Assembly: GCF_030696665.1 (NCBI RefSeq)
Contig: NZ_JAUYRV010000007.1
Span: 1-62,386 of the forward strand
Origin: Novosphingobium sp.
GTDB lineage: Bacteria; Pseudomonadota; Alphaproteobacteria; Sphingomonadales; Sphingomonadaceae
Direction: 5' to 3'
DNA length: 62,386 bases
Shown here: one piece after another, positions 1-8,541 of the stretch
How positions within the stretch are numbered: the first letter of the stretch is position 1
Layout: every line of letters begins with the position of its first letter
Translations under genes and position numbers: made by a program
Notes under the pieces: model-generated
What the model was told of the DNA's origin: nothing
The model's database searches: none
What the model saw: the letters and a program-made list of their open reading frames with translations, nothing else

Positions 1-342
1 GCCGGCAGCTGCACTTCCGCAGCGGCAGCGCTTACCCTCCAGAACCATCCCAAAGCCGCTTTACCCATAGACCAGCGCGTGGGGCCCGCGGGTTCCTGCA
101 CTGGAGGCTTTCGTACGCAAGCGCCCGAAACCCTTCGCAGAGTTGGTCGTTCACTAATCAGCCCTTGGACGTCAGCTTCCACCGGAACCAGTCACTCGCC
201 CCGCGCGAAGCCGCCCAGCAGCCATGCGCCCCATGCCAGTCGTTCCATGACCAAAGGTGGCAGCCTGAAAGCCGCTGTGTCGGAAAACACCTGTTTGTCG
301 TAAATTAAGAATCTCTCAGTAAATTGGGGATGATTTACGTTG
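1..342. other. Left-edge stretch without a recognisable gene
   Basis: Short open frames exist here but none has a convincing start or protein-like composition. The last 45 bases become AT-rich (taaattaaga and following), which fits the promoter of the gene that starts at 343. I see no RNA gene or mobile element. Confidence 0.4.
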
Positions 343-855
343 ATGGGAGATGTTATGTTCGGGCGTAAAGGTACTCGTTCGGTTGAACCACGCAGTGTTG
401 CCGTGACGAAATCCCCCTTCGATCTCGTGCTTGACGGAATACTTTCTCAGTCTGCCGGGATGCACCCTCTTGATGTGGCCGCAAGGCTTACGGCCTTGTT
501 CGGATCAAAGGATTACGATGACAATCGGATCAACTTCATCCAGATTCGTGACATTGACCATCCCACGGTTTGCGACCTTTCCCGGATAGAGGGAAATCCA
601 GTCGGCCTTTCCTTCACCTTTTTTGGAACCGCCGGTGAAACCGGACTGATCTACCTCACTACGGCTTTTGCACAACTGGCTCCCCAAGGGGCCGATCCAT
701 GCCCGCGTGTGCCTGCGGACATGATTTCACGCTTCGTGAAAGACTATGATGAGGCTGTCCGCAAGGTCGTTGCTCAGCGATCTCCTCAGCGCTCTATCGC
801 AGACCTTGAACAAGAGCAGCGTATCAAATCTAAACTGAGCAGGTTTCTCGGCTGA
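343..855 (+). CDS. Hypothetical protein, about 170 residues
   Basis: Not recognised. The product is soluble, with no signal peptide or membrane segment, and ends in a charged tail rich in Arg, Gln and Lys (residues about 135-170) that may be helical. Near the start, an ATG at 343 is preceded by GGGGA about 10 bases upstream, and an ATG at 355 has GGGAGA only 4 bases upstream, so either may be used. TTG at 340 is also open but less likely. The next gene on the plus strand is almost 1 kb away, so this is probably a single-gene unit. Its GC is lower than that of most genes in the window, which may mean transfer. Confidence 0.6.
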   Translation: MGDVMFGRKGTRSVEPRSVAVTKSPFDLVLDGILSQSAGMHPLDVAARLTALFGSKDYDDNRINFIQIRDIDHPTVCDLSRIEGNPVGLSFTFFGTAGETGLIYLTTAFAQLAPQGADPCPRVPADMISRFVKDYDEAVRKVVAQRSPQRSIADLEQEQRIKSKLSRFLG

Positions 856-1822
856 TTACCTACGGTCGATTGTCATAGCCCCCCGTCGGCAATCACATGT
901 TTCCGTACAAGGAGTCACGTAAATCCGCCAGAAACAACTCGCGCCAGTCATTGTGTGGAGGCGAATGCACGGCAAACCCTGTCGGATTGAAGAAAGTATC
1001 GAAAACCCCTTCAGGTGGTGTTTTTCGACATGCCTTATCGGCAGCAATTTGCGCCACAATGCCGAAAGTCGCCAGTCTCCTATCGGCCAGGGCTGATCAT
1101 TCCGGGGGCGATTGCCGCGGAACCGCGAACGTCTGCGTCAACCGAAACCCGCCGCTGCCCGCATGATCGCGAACGACGGCTTCGTCCCAAGCCAAGTCTT
1201 TCCGTCCTTACCAAAAGCGTGCTGAACCAACGGCGGGAATCGATCACGTCAAATTGAAGCGCGAATGTCTGGGTTGCTGGCGGCTTCGGGCGGTGAGCCA
1301 CACGCCTCAGAGCCAGCGCGAATGTCGACCCAATTTATGCCATTCAGTTTTCGGCGTTCAAATGTCTCGCGACGCCATTCCAACGCAGTCAGCCGCTACT
1401 TCGCGTGGCGAGTAAGTTTTGACCGGCGACTTGCTTGAAGTTGCTGCCTTGTCACGGAAGAGCTTGGTAGAGTGCCAGGGATCGCGCGGATCACCGTTCA
1501 CCATCGCGCGGGCATAATCGGCATAGCGGCGATCATTGGCGATGGTCTGGAATGTCGCCTCGGTGGAAAGGAAATCACGCGCCTAGATGCAGCCAATGAG
1601 TGTAACCAGCTTTGGTAGACGCTCAACAAAAACGGCTAAATTTCAGTTCTTTAGCCAGGCGCGTCGTTTTAGGTTTGGTTCCTGCCGCCCCAGCCAGCAA
1701 CCTGCCTTGAAAGGCAGCAGCAGGCGTATTTGCCGCCTCATGCGTCGAACGACGTATGCTCAACTTCATCGAACCGGCTGAAAAGGGTGCGCTGCAGCAA
1801 ATGGCTGCGGGGGGACCATTTG
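856..1822. other. Long intergenic stretch with gene debris
   Basis: Nearly 1 kb without an intact gene. Several frames stay open by chance because the DNA is GC-rich. The only protein-like piece is on the minus strand at 1358-1642 and is listed separately. The final 20 bases hold GGGGGGA, the ribosome site of the amine oxidase gene at 1823. Confidence 0.45.
1358..1642 (-). pseudogene. Decayed gene fragment, family unknown
   Basis: Reading the minus strand, a frame ending at the stop at 1358 gives about 74 residues of ordinary protein-like sequence, including FLSTEATFQTIANDRRYADY and a GDPRDPW motif. The frame is cut by a TAG at 1583-1585. In the same frame upstream it continues with a hydrophobic stretch, LPKLVTLIGCI, until another stop at 1643-1645. 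An in-frame stop inside coherent sequence, with no start or ribosome site, points to a decayed gene. I do not recognise the family. Confidence 0.3.
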
Positions 1823-3415
1823 ATGCCGCTCACTTCAGCGCTTCCCATGAGCAAGCGCGATCTTCTCGCCCTGATCGGCAAGGCCGGCGGGGCTTCGGCC
1901 ATGTATTTCGCAATGTCGGGCATGGGGCAGGCGCAGGCCTCTCCGTTCAAGGGTGTTCCTGTGCTGGACGGCGGAGCCAAGGGCGCCTCTGTGCTGATCC
2001 TTGGTGCAGGGCTGGCAGGCCTCACCGCCGCCTATGAACTGCGCCGCGCCGGATACAAAGTGCAGGTGCTGGAATACAACGAGCGCGTCGGGGGCCGTTC
2101 ATGGACTTTGCGCGGGGGCGACACCTTCACCGAACTGGGCGGAGCGACCCAGACCTGCCAGTTTTCGCCGGGCAACTACATCAACCCCGGCCCGTGGCGC
2201 ATCCCGCACAATCACTATGCGATCATGCATTACTGCCATGAACTCGGCGTCGCGCTCGAACCGTTCATGCAGTTGAACTACAACGCCTATATCCACTCCA
2301 CCAAGGCGTTCGGCGGCACCCCGCAGCGCTACCGGCACATTCAGGCAGACTTCCTCGGCCACGTCAGCGAACTGATGGTCAAGGCGGTCAAGAAAGACGC
2401 GCTGGCCGATGCCGTGACCAAGGAGGACGGCGAAATCCTGCTCGAAGCGCTGCGCGATCTGGGCGCGCTCGACAAGAACTTCCGCTATGTCGCGGGCAAG
2501 CAATCGAGCGAGCGGCGCGGCTGGACCAAGGGTCCGGGCGGCGGCCTTTCGGCAGAGCCAGTTGCCTCCGAACCGCTGACGTTCGAATCCGTGCTGCGAT
2601 CAGGCATGTGGAACCACATTTCGGACAGCATGGGATCAACCCACCACACCGCAATTTTCCAGCCCGTCGGCGGCATGGACATGATCCCCCGCGCCTTTGC
2701 CACCAAAGTGGGCGACGCGGTGCGCCTCAACAGCAAAGTCACCGCGATCAAGCAGGACGAAACCGGCGTCACCGCCGCCTATGTCGATACCAAGACCGGC
2801 GAAAAGGGCACCGCCCGCGCCGACTGGTGCATCTGCACCATCCCGCTCTCGATCCTCAGCCAGATCGACATGAACGTGGGCGCAGACATGGCCGCCGCCA
2901 TCGGTGCCGTGCCCTATGAAGCCTCGCTCAAGGTCGGCCTCGAATTCAAGCGCCGCTTCTGGGAACAGGACGAGCAGATCTACGGCGGCATCACCATGAC
3001 CGATCTGCCCATTGGCCAGATCAGCTATCCCAGCAGCCGCTATGGCTCCCCCGGCCCTGCCACGCTGCTCGGTGCTTATGGCTTCGGTGCATTCGCCTAT
3101 GAATTCACCTCGCTCCCCCCGGCCCAGCGCGTCGCCCGCGCCGTCGAATGGGGCAGCCGCATCCACCCGCAGTACAAGGACGAGTTCGTCAACGGCGTGG
3201 CCGTGGGCTGGCACCGCGTGCCGTGGACGCAAGGCTGCTTTGGCAACTGGAGCGATGAGGCGCGCGCTGAGCACTACAAGAACCTGTGCCAGATCGATGG
3301 CCGGATCATGCTGGCGGGTGAACATGCATCCTACATTCCCGCATGGCAGGAAGGCGGCATCACTTCGGCGCTGGATGCCATCGGGCGGCTGCACCAGCGC
3401 GTGATGGCAGGTTAA
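1823..3415 (+). CDS. Flavin amine oxidase (dehydrogenase-like), probably exported
   Basis: FAD-dependent amine oxidase of about 530 residues. The Rossmann motif GAGLAG is at residues 61-66, followed by an acidic residue at E84 and the ERVGGR signature. The C-terminal FAD contact is MLAGEHASYIPAWQEGG. Start 1823 has GGGGGGA 8 bases upstream; ATG 1847 lacks a ribosome site. The N-terminus, with SKRDLLALIGKAGG and then a mild hydrophobic run to about residue 38, resembles a twin-arginine signal with Lys-Arg in place of Arg-Arg. A cytochrome c gene follows after 13 bases. In the pseudomonad nicotine oxidase NicA2 a periplasmic cytochrome c, not oxygen, takes the electrons; a similar arrangement is inferred here. 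The substrate amine is unknown. Confidence 0.85.
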   Translation: MPLTSALPMSKRDLLALIGKAGGASAMYFAMSGMGQAQASPFKGVPVLDGGAKGASVLILGAGLAGLTAAYELRRAGYKVQVLEYNERVGGRSWTLRGGDTFTELGGATQTCQFSPGNYINPGPWRIPHNHYAIMHYCHELGVALEPFMQLNYNAYIHSTKAFGGTPQRYRHIQADFLGHVSELMVKAVKKDALADAVTKEDGEILLEALRDLGALDKNFRYVAGKQSSERRGWTKGPGGGLSAEPVASEPLTFESVLRSGMWNHISDSMGSTHHTAIFQPVGGMDMIPRAFATKVGDAVRLNSKVTAIKQDETGVTAAYVDTKTGEKGTARADWCICTIPLSILSQIDMNVGADMAAAIGAVPYEASLKVGLEFKRRFWEQDEQIYGGITMTDLPIGQISYPSSRYGSPGPATLLGAYGFGAFAYEFTSLPPAQRVARAVEWGSRIHPQYKDEFVNGVAVGWHRVPWTQGCFGNWSDEARAEHYKNLCQIDGRIMLAGEHASYIPAWQEGGITSALDAIGRLHQRVMAG

Positions 3416-3428
3416 GGGAGCCAATCAG

Positions 3429-3884
3429 ATGAAGCTGACATCCACCATTCTCGCCCTGTCGATGGCTGTTGCGGCAGGCTCCATTGCGGCTTCGGCAGGC
3501 GCGCAATCGGCTGCCGAGGCTTCAGGCCCGGCGTCGCCCACCGGCGTTCATGGCGGGGATACCGATGGTGCCTTCATCAACGCCCGCAGCTTCAGCGAAC
3601 CCGATGGCGAAAAGCTCTACCGGCGGGTCTGCGCCGGGTGCCACATGCCCGATGCCAAAGGCGCGCAGGGCGCTGGCATGTATCCGGCGCTGGCCGGCAA
3701 CCAGAACCTCGCCTCGGGCGATTATGCCGTCTACGTCGTGCTCAAAGGGATGCATGGCATGCCCGGCGTCGGCCGCATGATGACCGATGCGCAAGTCGCC
3801 GAAGTGGTGAACTACGTCCGCACCCACTTCGGCAACAAGTACCGCGACAAAGTAACCGCAGCGCAGGTCAGCGCCGTGCGCTGA
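3429..3884 (+). CDS. Periplasmic c-type cytochrome, class I
   Basis: Small exported cytochrome of 151 residues. A signal peptide covers roughly residues 1-26 (hydrophobic core, then ASAGAQS). Haem is bound at CAGCH, residues 68-72. The likely distal ligand is one of the Met residues in the GMHGMPGVGRMM stretch. A final helix, VAEVVNYVRTHFG, is typical of class I cytochromes c. The ribosome site GGGAG lies 7-11 bases upstream of the ATG. The gene follows the amine oxidase closely and in the same direction, so the two are probably one transcript, with the cytochrome as electron acceptor. It could instead serve another periplasmic dehydrogenase. Confidence 0.88.
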   Translation: MKLTSTILALSMAVAAGSIAASAGAQSAAEASGPASPTGVHGGDTDGAFINARSFSEPDGEKLYRRVCAGCHMPDAKGAQGAGMYPALAGNQNLASGDYAVYVVLKGMHGMPGVGRMMTDAQVAEVVNYVRTHFGNKYRDKVTAAQVSAVR

Positions 3885-3892
3885 GCGCAGGT

Positions 3893-5632
3893 TCAGGCGG
3901 CCCGCCGCATGACTGTGTCGACCTCATCCGCTGCCCGATCTACACGAAACCGTGCGACCAACTGGTTGAGTTGACCCGCTTCACCTGCCAGACTGCGCGC
4001 CGCCGCGTCTGCTTCCTCGGCCATTGCCGCATTCTGCTGCGTCACCTTGTCCATTTCGCGCGTGGTCCCGCTGATCAGCGAGAGTGTGGCTGCCTGATGT
4101 TTCGCACCGGCCGAAATTTCCTCGATCTGGCTACGGATATCGGCCATGCGCTGCAACATCCGGCCGAGCGCCTCGCCGGTCTGGTTGACGAGGCCAACTC
4201 CCTGCGAAACCTGCGTTCCCGAAACGGAAATCAGGCTGCGGATCTCGGCAGCGGCCTCGGCGCTTCGCTGCGCCAGCGCCCGCACTTCGCTGGCCACCAC
4301 AGCAAAGCCTCGCCCCGCCTCACCCGCACGCGCTGCCTCTACCCCGGCGTTCAGCGCGAGCAGGTTGGTCTGGAAGGCAATGCCATCGATCATGGTGATG
4401 ATCTGCGAGATCTGGCTCGATGAGGTCTCGATAGCCGCCATCGCCGTGATCGCGCTGCTGACAATCGCGCCGCTCTCGCTGGCTTCGCCGTGGGCAGTCT
4501 CGATTGTGTCGTGCGCCCGCGCCGCGCCATCCGCAGTGCCCGAAATCAATGCAGACACCTGATTCATGGCCGCCAGCGTCTCTTCCACATGCGCCGCCTG
4601 GTGCACATTGCGGCTTGCAAGATCGCTTGATGCAGCACCAATCTCCTGCGCCCCGGTCGAAACGCGCGCCGCTGTGCCGGAAACATCGCGCATCACTTGG
4701 CAAAGCGCATCGGCGGTCTGGTTGTAAGCCGCACGAAGACCTTCGAATGCGGCGGCAAAATGCGTGGTTATGCGGTGGGTCAGGTCACCGGCAGCCATCG
4801 CTTCCAGCCCTGACGAGATGGCCTGCACCACCACGTGTTGATCTTGTTCGGTCTGGCGCTGCTGAAGCGCAGCGGTACGGAACATCTCGACCGAGCGGGT
4901 CATGTCGCCCACTTCGTCGTCGCGATGATCGTGGCTGCGTCCGTGCTCTAGATCACCGCCAGCCATCGCGCGCATTGTCCCTGCCACTGAAAGCAGCGGA
5001 TCGAGCGCGCGCGACATCAGCAGGCGGAACCCCATGTGGACCAGCGCGATCACGGCGATACACAGCAGGGCAAGCGCCGCCAGCGTCCAGTTGGTCACTG
5101 TCACTGCCGAAGCGGTGGCATCTGCACTGCGCTCTACCCCGGCAAGTGTAAGGCCCTCAATCGCACCGCGATGGCGCTCGAACGCAGCGGTGGCATCGGC
5201 GTAGGCAGCCTCGGCCGCCACCATGTTGTTCTGCTCAACCGCTGGCATCAGATCCTGATTGACGACGTCCCAGAACGCATTGGCAGACTTTTCGGTTTCT
5301 CCTCGCATCTGCCCCAGCAAATCGGCGTCCAGCGCGCTCTCGTTCCAGTACCGGGCGCGGGCGCGGTAGATCTTCTCGAGCCGGGCGAGACTTTCCTTCA
5401 CCTCGCCAGCACTGCCCGGATCCCGCATCATGCGGGTTGCCAGCAGCATCGGCTCGATCACATATGCAGGCGGCGGCATGATGTCAGCGATGAATTCATT
5501 GGTCAGCGATTGCCGCTGGTGCAGTTCGCCGCCCAGCCGGATGGCATTCATGCCAAATGCCGCCGCGACGGACAAAGCCAACAGTGCTGCAATCAGCGCG
5601 ATTCCGCCCTTGCGCACATTATCCCGTATCAT
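3893..5632 (-). CDS. Methyl-accepting chemotaxis protein
   Basis: Transmembrane chemoreceptor of 579 residues. The layout is an N-terminal membrane helix (about 9-30), a periplasmic four-helix-type sensor of about 145 residues, a second membrane helix, a HAMP domain, a second HAMP-like segment (MAAGDLTHRI), and the long coiled-coil signalling domain. The hairpin tip that contacts CheA and CheW is clear: EAARAGEAGRGFAVVASEVR. Start 5632 is chosen because GAGGGAAA lies about 8 bases upstream and the membrane helix follows at once. No other che genes are nearby, so this is an orphan receptor. No CheR-binding pentapeptide is visible at the C-terminus. The ligand is unknown. It converges with the cytochrome gene. 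Confidence 0.93.
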   Translation of the reverse strand: MIRDNVRKGGIALIAALLALSVAAAFGMNAIRLGGELHQRQSLTNEFIADIMPPPAYVIEPMLLATRMMRDPGSAGEVKESLARLEKIYRARARYWNESALDADLLGQMRGETEKSANAFWDVVNQDLMPAVEQNNMVAAEAAYADATAAFERHRGAIEGLTLAGVERSADATASAVTVTNWTLAALALLCIAVIALVHMGFRLLMSRALDPLLSVAGTMRAMAGGDLEHGRSHDHRDDEVGDMTRSVEMFRTAALQQRQTEQDQHVVVQAISSGLEAMAAGDLTHRITTHFAAAFEGLRAAYNQTADALCQVMRDVSGTAARVSTGAQEIGAASSDLASRNVHQAAHVEETLAAMNQVSALISGTADGAARAHDTIETAHGEASESGAIVSSAITAMAAIETSSSQISQIITMIDGIAFQTNLLALNAGVEAARAGEAGRGFAVVASEVRALAQRSAEAAAEIRSLISVSGTQVSQGVGLVNQTGEALGRMLQRMADIRSQIEEISAGAKHQAATLSLISGTTREMDKVTQQNAAMAEEADAAARSLAGEAGQLNQLVARFRVDRAADEVDTVMRRAA

Positions 5633-6020
5633 TGCGTGATTTCCCTCATGCCGCGTTCCCGATTGGCCTGATCTTATGGAGATGTATGTTTTGCATACGA
5701 TTGCTCGGGTGACCGGATAATCACGCAAGCTGCGGCCTTTCCACGTTAACAGGACGCGCACAGCTCTTGGGAAAAACACATATGTTGGCCATACACATAA
5801 CCGGGCGTCGCCCAATCGGCTTCGTTAAGATCGCCGGTGCGGTGCCGGTTATGTCACATGATCGCACGAGCGCGGTGTAACAGCCTTGACTTGCCTCCCC
5901 TTACCCTCCTAGGGCGCGGACCGAAAACCGGGGCCTTGCTCCGTTCATCCATCCCGTTTCGCCGAGTCCTGTCGAAGGGCGTTGTGAGGATCCACCCGGG
6001 CAGGGTGGAGGAGTGTATTC
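5633..6020. other. Divergent intergenic region between chemoreceptor and purA
   Basis: Holds the promoters of both flanking genes. Next to the chemoreceptor there is a short inverted repeat, GTATG-TTTTG-CATAC, at 5684-5698, in the most AT-rich part of the gap. Near purA there is TTGACT at about 5886-5891, and a stretch CCGAGTCCTGTCGAAGGGC (5963-5981) that resembles a short motif often scattered through sphingomonad intergenic DNA. No gene is seen. Confidence 0.35.
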
Positions 6021-7310
6021 ATGGCCAATGTAACCGTAATTGGTGCCCAGTGGGGCGATGAAGGCAAAGGCAAGATCGTCGATTGGCTGGCCAGCCGCGC
6101 AGATGTCGTGGTGCGCTTTCAAGGCGGGCACAATGCCGGGCACACGCTCGTGGTGGGCGATCAGGTCTACAAGCTGTCGCTGCTGCCTTCGGGCATCGTC
6201 ACCGGCACGCTGTCGATCATCGGCAACGGCGTTGTGCTCGATCCGTGGGCGCTCAAGGCCGAGATTGAAAAGCTCACCGCACAGGGCGTCGACATCAACG
6301 CCGAAAACTTTGCCATCGCCGATAACTGCCCGCTGATCCTGCCGCTTCACCGCGATCTGGATGGACTGCGTGAACAGGCTGCTGGTGCGGGCAAGATTGG
6401 CACCACCGGGCGCGGCATTGGCCCTGCCTATGAAGACAAGGTCGGCCGCCGCGCCATCCGCGTGTGCGATCTGGCCCACCTTGATGCGCTGGATTCGCAG
6501 CTTGATCGCCTTTGCGCCCACCACGATGCGCTGCGCGCAGGCTTCGGCCAACCACCGGTTGATCGCGCTGCCCTGATCGAGGAACTGCGCGGCATCGCGC
6601 CCTACGTACTGCAATTCGCCCAGCCTGTGTGGAGACGTCTGAAGAAGGTGCGCAAAGCGGGCGCGCGCATCCTGTTTGAAGGCGCACAAGGCGTGCTGCT
6701 CGACGTTGATCACGGCACCTATCCGTTCGTCACTTCGTCCAATACGGTGTCAGGCACCGCAGCATCGGGTTCGGGCCTCGGTCCCAATTCCACCGGCTTC
6801 GTGCTGGGCATCGTCAAAGCCTATACCACCCGCGTCGGCTCCGGTCCCTTCCCCACCGAACTGGAAGACGCAACCGGCCAGCGTTTGGGCGAGCGCGGCC
6901 ACGAATTCGGCACCGTCACGGGCCGCAAGCGCCGCTGCGGTTGGTTCGACGCCGTGCTGGTGCGGCAGTCCTGCGCCATCTCGGGCGTCACCGGCATCGC
7001 GCTGACCAAGGTCGACGTGCTTGACGGGTTCGACAAGGTCAAGATCTGCACCGGCTATCGCCTGCGCGGAAAGGTGCTGGACTACTTCCCCAGCCACGCT
7101 GCCGATCAGGCCGAAGTAGAGCCGATCTACGAGGAAATGGACGGTTGGGCCGGCACCACCGCCGGTGCGCGTTCGTGGGCAGATCTGCCCGCACAGGCAA
7201 TCAAGTATATCCAGCGCGTGCAGGAACTGATCGAAACCCCGGTAGCGCTGGTCAGCACTTCACCTGAGCGTGAAGATACGATCCTCGTGCGCGATCCGTT
7301 CATCGATTGA
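6021..7310 (+). CDS. purA: Adenylosuccinate synthetase
   Basis: Catalyses the GTP-dependent joining of IMP and aspartate, the first step from IMP to AMP. The cytosolic protein has 429 residues, normal for the family. The N-terminal P-loop is [16 protein letters not shown], with the catalytic Asp in GDEGKGK and the catalytic His in [22 protein letters not shown] and the GTP-binding VSTSPERED near the end are also present. A strong ribosome site, GGTGGAGGAG, lies 6 bases before the ATG at 6021. It appears to be a single-gene unit, ending 4 bases before the convergent gene. Confidence 0.97.
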   Translation: MANVTVIGAQWGDEGKGKIVDWLASRADVVVRFQGGHNAGHTLVVGDQVYKLSLLPSGIVTGTLSIIGNGVVLDPWALKAEIEKLTAQGVDINAENFAIADNCPLILPLHRDLDGLREQAAGAGKIGTTGRGIGPAYEDKVGRRAIRVCDLAHLDALDSQLDRLCAHHDALRAGFGQPPVDRAALIEELRGIAPYVLQFAQPVWRRLKKVRKAGARILFEGAQGVLLDVDHGTYPFVTSSNTVSGTAASGSGLGPNSTGFVLGIVKAYTTRVGSGPFPTELEDATGQRLGERGHEFGTVTGRKRRCGWFDAVLVRQSCAISGVTGIALTKVDVLDGFDKVKICTGYRLRGKVLDYFPSHAADQAEVEPIYEEMDGWAGTTAGARSWADLPAQAIKYIQRVQELIETPVALVSTSPEREDTILVRDPFID

Positions 7311-7314
7311 TCGG

Positions 7315-7863
7315 TCAGAGGGCGGTTGCGCCGCCCTCTCCGGCAATCTCCACTAGCCGGTCCATCAGCGCTTCGGCCCCTTTGGCATAGGGGTCGATCC
7401 GCAGCACTGCGCCATCGTCAAACATGGCGACGAACCACCCGCTCGCGCTCCGGGTCAGGCTCATCACGTCGGCGATCTGCCGTTCGGTCCGCGTGCCGCC
7501 TGCGCCGTTGAACTGCACCTTGCCGCCGCGCCAGACGATGTCGGCGCGCGCAATCCTGTACATTTGCAACAGGCTGAATGCAGCGCCGATGGCAAAGGCA
7601 ACCATCAGCCACCACAGCACCTGCATCTGTGTCGCCCCATCGGCGCGGGCCGATCCGATGAACGCGCCGACATAGGCCATCAGCCCGGCCAGACCCGCCG
7701 AAAGCGTCAGCCCGGTCCAGTGCAGCGCACCGGGACGGACCTGCCCCCAACCCGGCTTCGGCTTGCGGCGCGGCGCAACCACACGGCCGAGCCCGGCGCA
7801 GAGCGCACCGGCGCCAGTGCCTGCCAGTATCGGTCCCCAGAACTGCAGCGTATCGAATGCCAT
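7315..7863 (-). CDS. Inner-membrane protein of unknown function
   Basis: About 182 residues with two or three predicted membrane helices: an N-terminal one (WGPILAGTGAGALCAGLG), and a pair around residues 45-100 (ALHWTGLTLSAGLAGLMAYV and LWWLMVAFAIGAAF). After them comes a soluble C-terminal part with a basic stretch and the sequence IVWRGGKVQFNG, which looks like a PH-like beta region. I do not recognise a named family. ATG 7863 is preferred; ATG 7893 adds ten residues, and its AAGGGA lies too close to be a good ribosome site. It starts only 64 bases from the divergent L,D-transpeptidase gene. Confidence 0.6.
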   Translation of the reverse strand: MAFDTLQFWGPILAGTGAGALCAGLGRVVAPRRKPKPGWGQVRPGALHWTGLTLSAGLAGLMAYVGAFIGSARADGATQMQVLWWLMVAFAIGAAFSLLQMYRIARADIVWRGGKVQFNGAGGTRTERQIADVMSLTRSASGWFVAMFDDGAVLRIDPYAKGAEALMDRLVEIAGEGGATAL

Positions 7864-7926
7864 TGCGGCACAATGCCATGCCGAAGTTGCCATTCCCTTG
7901 CCGCGCGGCTGGCGTATGATGGCGCA

Positions 7927-8457
7927 ATGCGGCGCGCAGTGATCATGTTTTCGATGGTATTGGCGATCGGCGCGGCGATTGCGGGATGCGCGCGCCCGGC
8001 ACAGATCCCGGTCCGCGCCAGCGCGGTCAATGCCGAAGATATCGCATTGATCCGCGTAGAAAAATCGGCGCGTCGGCTGTTGCTTCTGGATGCACGTGGG
8101 GGCGTGCTGCGCCGCTACGAAGGCATCCAGCTTGGCGATGCGCCCGTGGGCCACAAGCAGTTTGAAGGCGATGAGCGTACGCCCGAAGGTCGCTACGTCA
8201 TCGACTACGGCAATCCGAAAAGCGCCTATCATCTATCGCTGCACATTTCCTATCCCAACGCCCCGGATCGCGCCTTTGCCGAATCGCAAGGCAGGTCTCC
8301 GGGTGGGCAGATCTTCATTCACGGACAACCAAACTGGATCGACCGTGGCCGCATTCCGGGCGATTGGACGGATGGCTGCATTGCGCTGTCGAATGAAGAA
8401 ATCGAGGAATTGTGGACACTTGTGGGTGATGGCACGCCCATCGACATCGCATCTTGA
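7927..8457 (+). CDS. L,D-transpeptidase family lipoprotein (YkuD domain)
   Basis: Cell-wall enzyme of 176 residues. The N-terminus is a lipoprotein signal with a cysteine after AIGAAIAG, so it is probably anchored to a membrane facing the periplasm. The YkuD domain follows: the RVEKSARRLLLLDARG strand pair, then TPEGRYVID, HGQPN, and the catalytic signature TDGCIALS, in which Cys is the nucleophile and the His upstream its partner. Such enzymes make 3-3 crosslinks in peptidoglycan or attach proteins to it. The catalytic motif has TDGC where many family members have S-x-GC. It is a single gene, divergent from the membrane protein at 7863. Confidence 0.85.
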   Translation: MRRAVIMFSMVLAIGAAIAGCARPAQIPVRASAVNAEDIALIRVEKSARRLLLLDARGGVLRRYEGIQLGDAPVGHKQFEGDERTPEGRYVIDYGNPKSAYHLSLHISYPNAPDRAFAESQGRSPGGQIFIHGQPNWIDRGRIPGDWTDGCIALSNEEIEELWTLVGDGTPIDIAS

Positions 8458-8497
8458 TCCAAAACCGAGGTAAATAATCTTGACCTGATCCGCATTT

Positions 8498-8512
8498 GTT
8501 CCACACCTGTTC
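8498..8512 (+). promoter_or_regulatory. LexA-type SOS box, GTTC-N7-GTTC
   Basis: The sequence GTTCCACACCTGTTC matches exactly the direct repeat GTTC-N7-GTTC bound by LexA in alphaproteobacteria such as Rhodobacter and Caulobacter. It lies 29 bases before the start of the winged-helix gene at 8542. TTGTTC (8497-8502) and TAGGAT (8520-8525), 17 bases apart, could be its promoter, so LexA bound here would cover the -35. Regulation by LexA is inferred from the match and position alone. Confidence 0.55.
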
Positions 8513-8541
8513 CCATAGGTAGGATTACTAAGGAACAAGCG

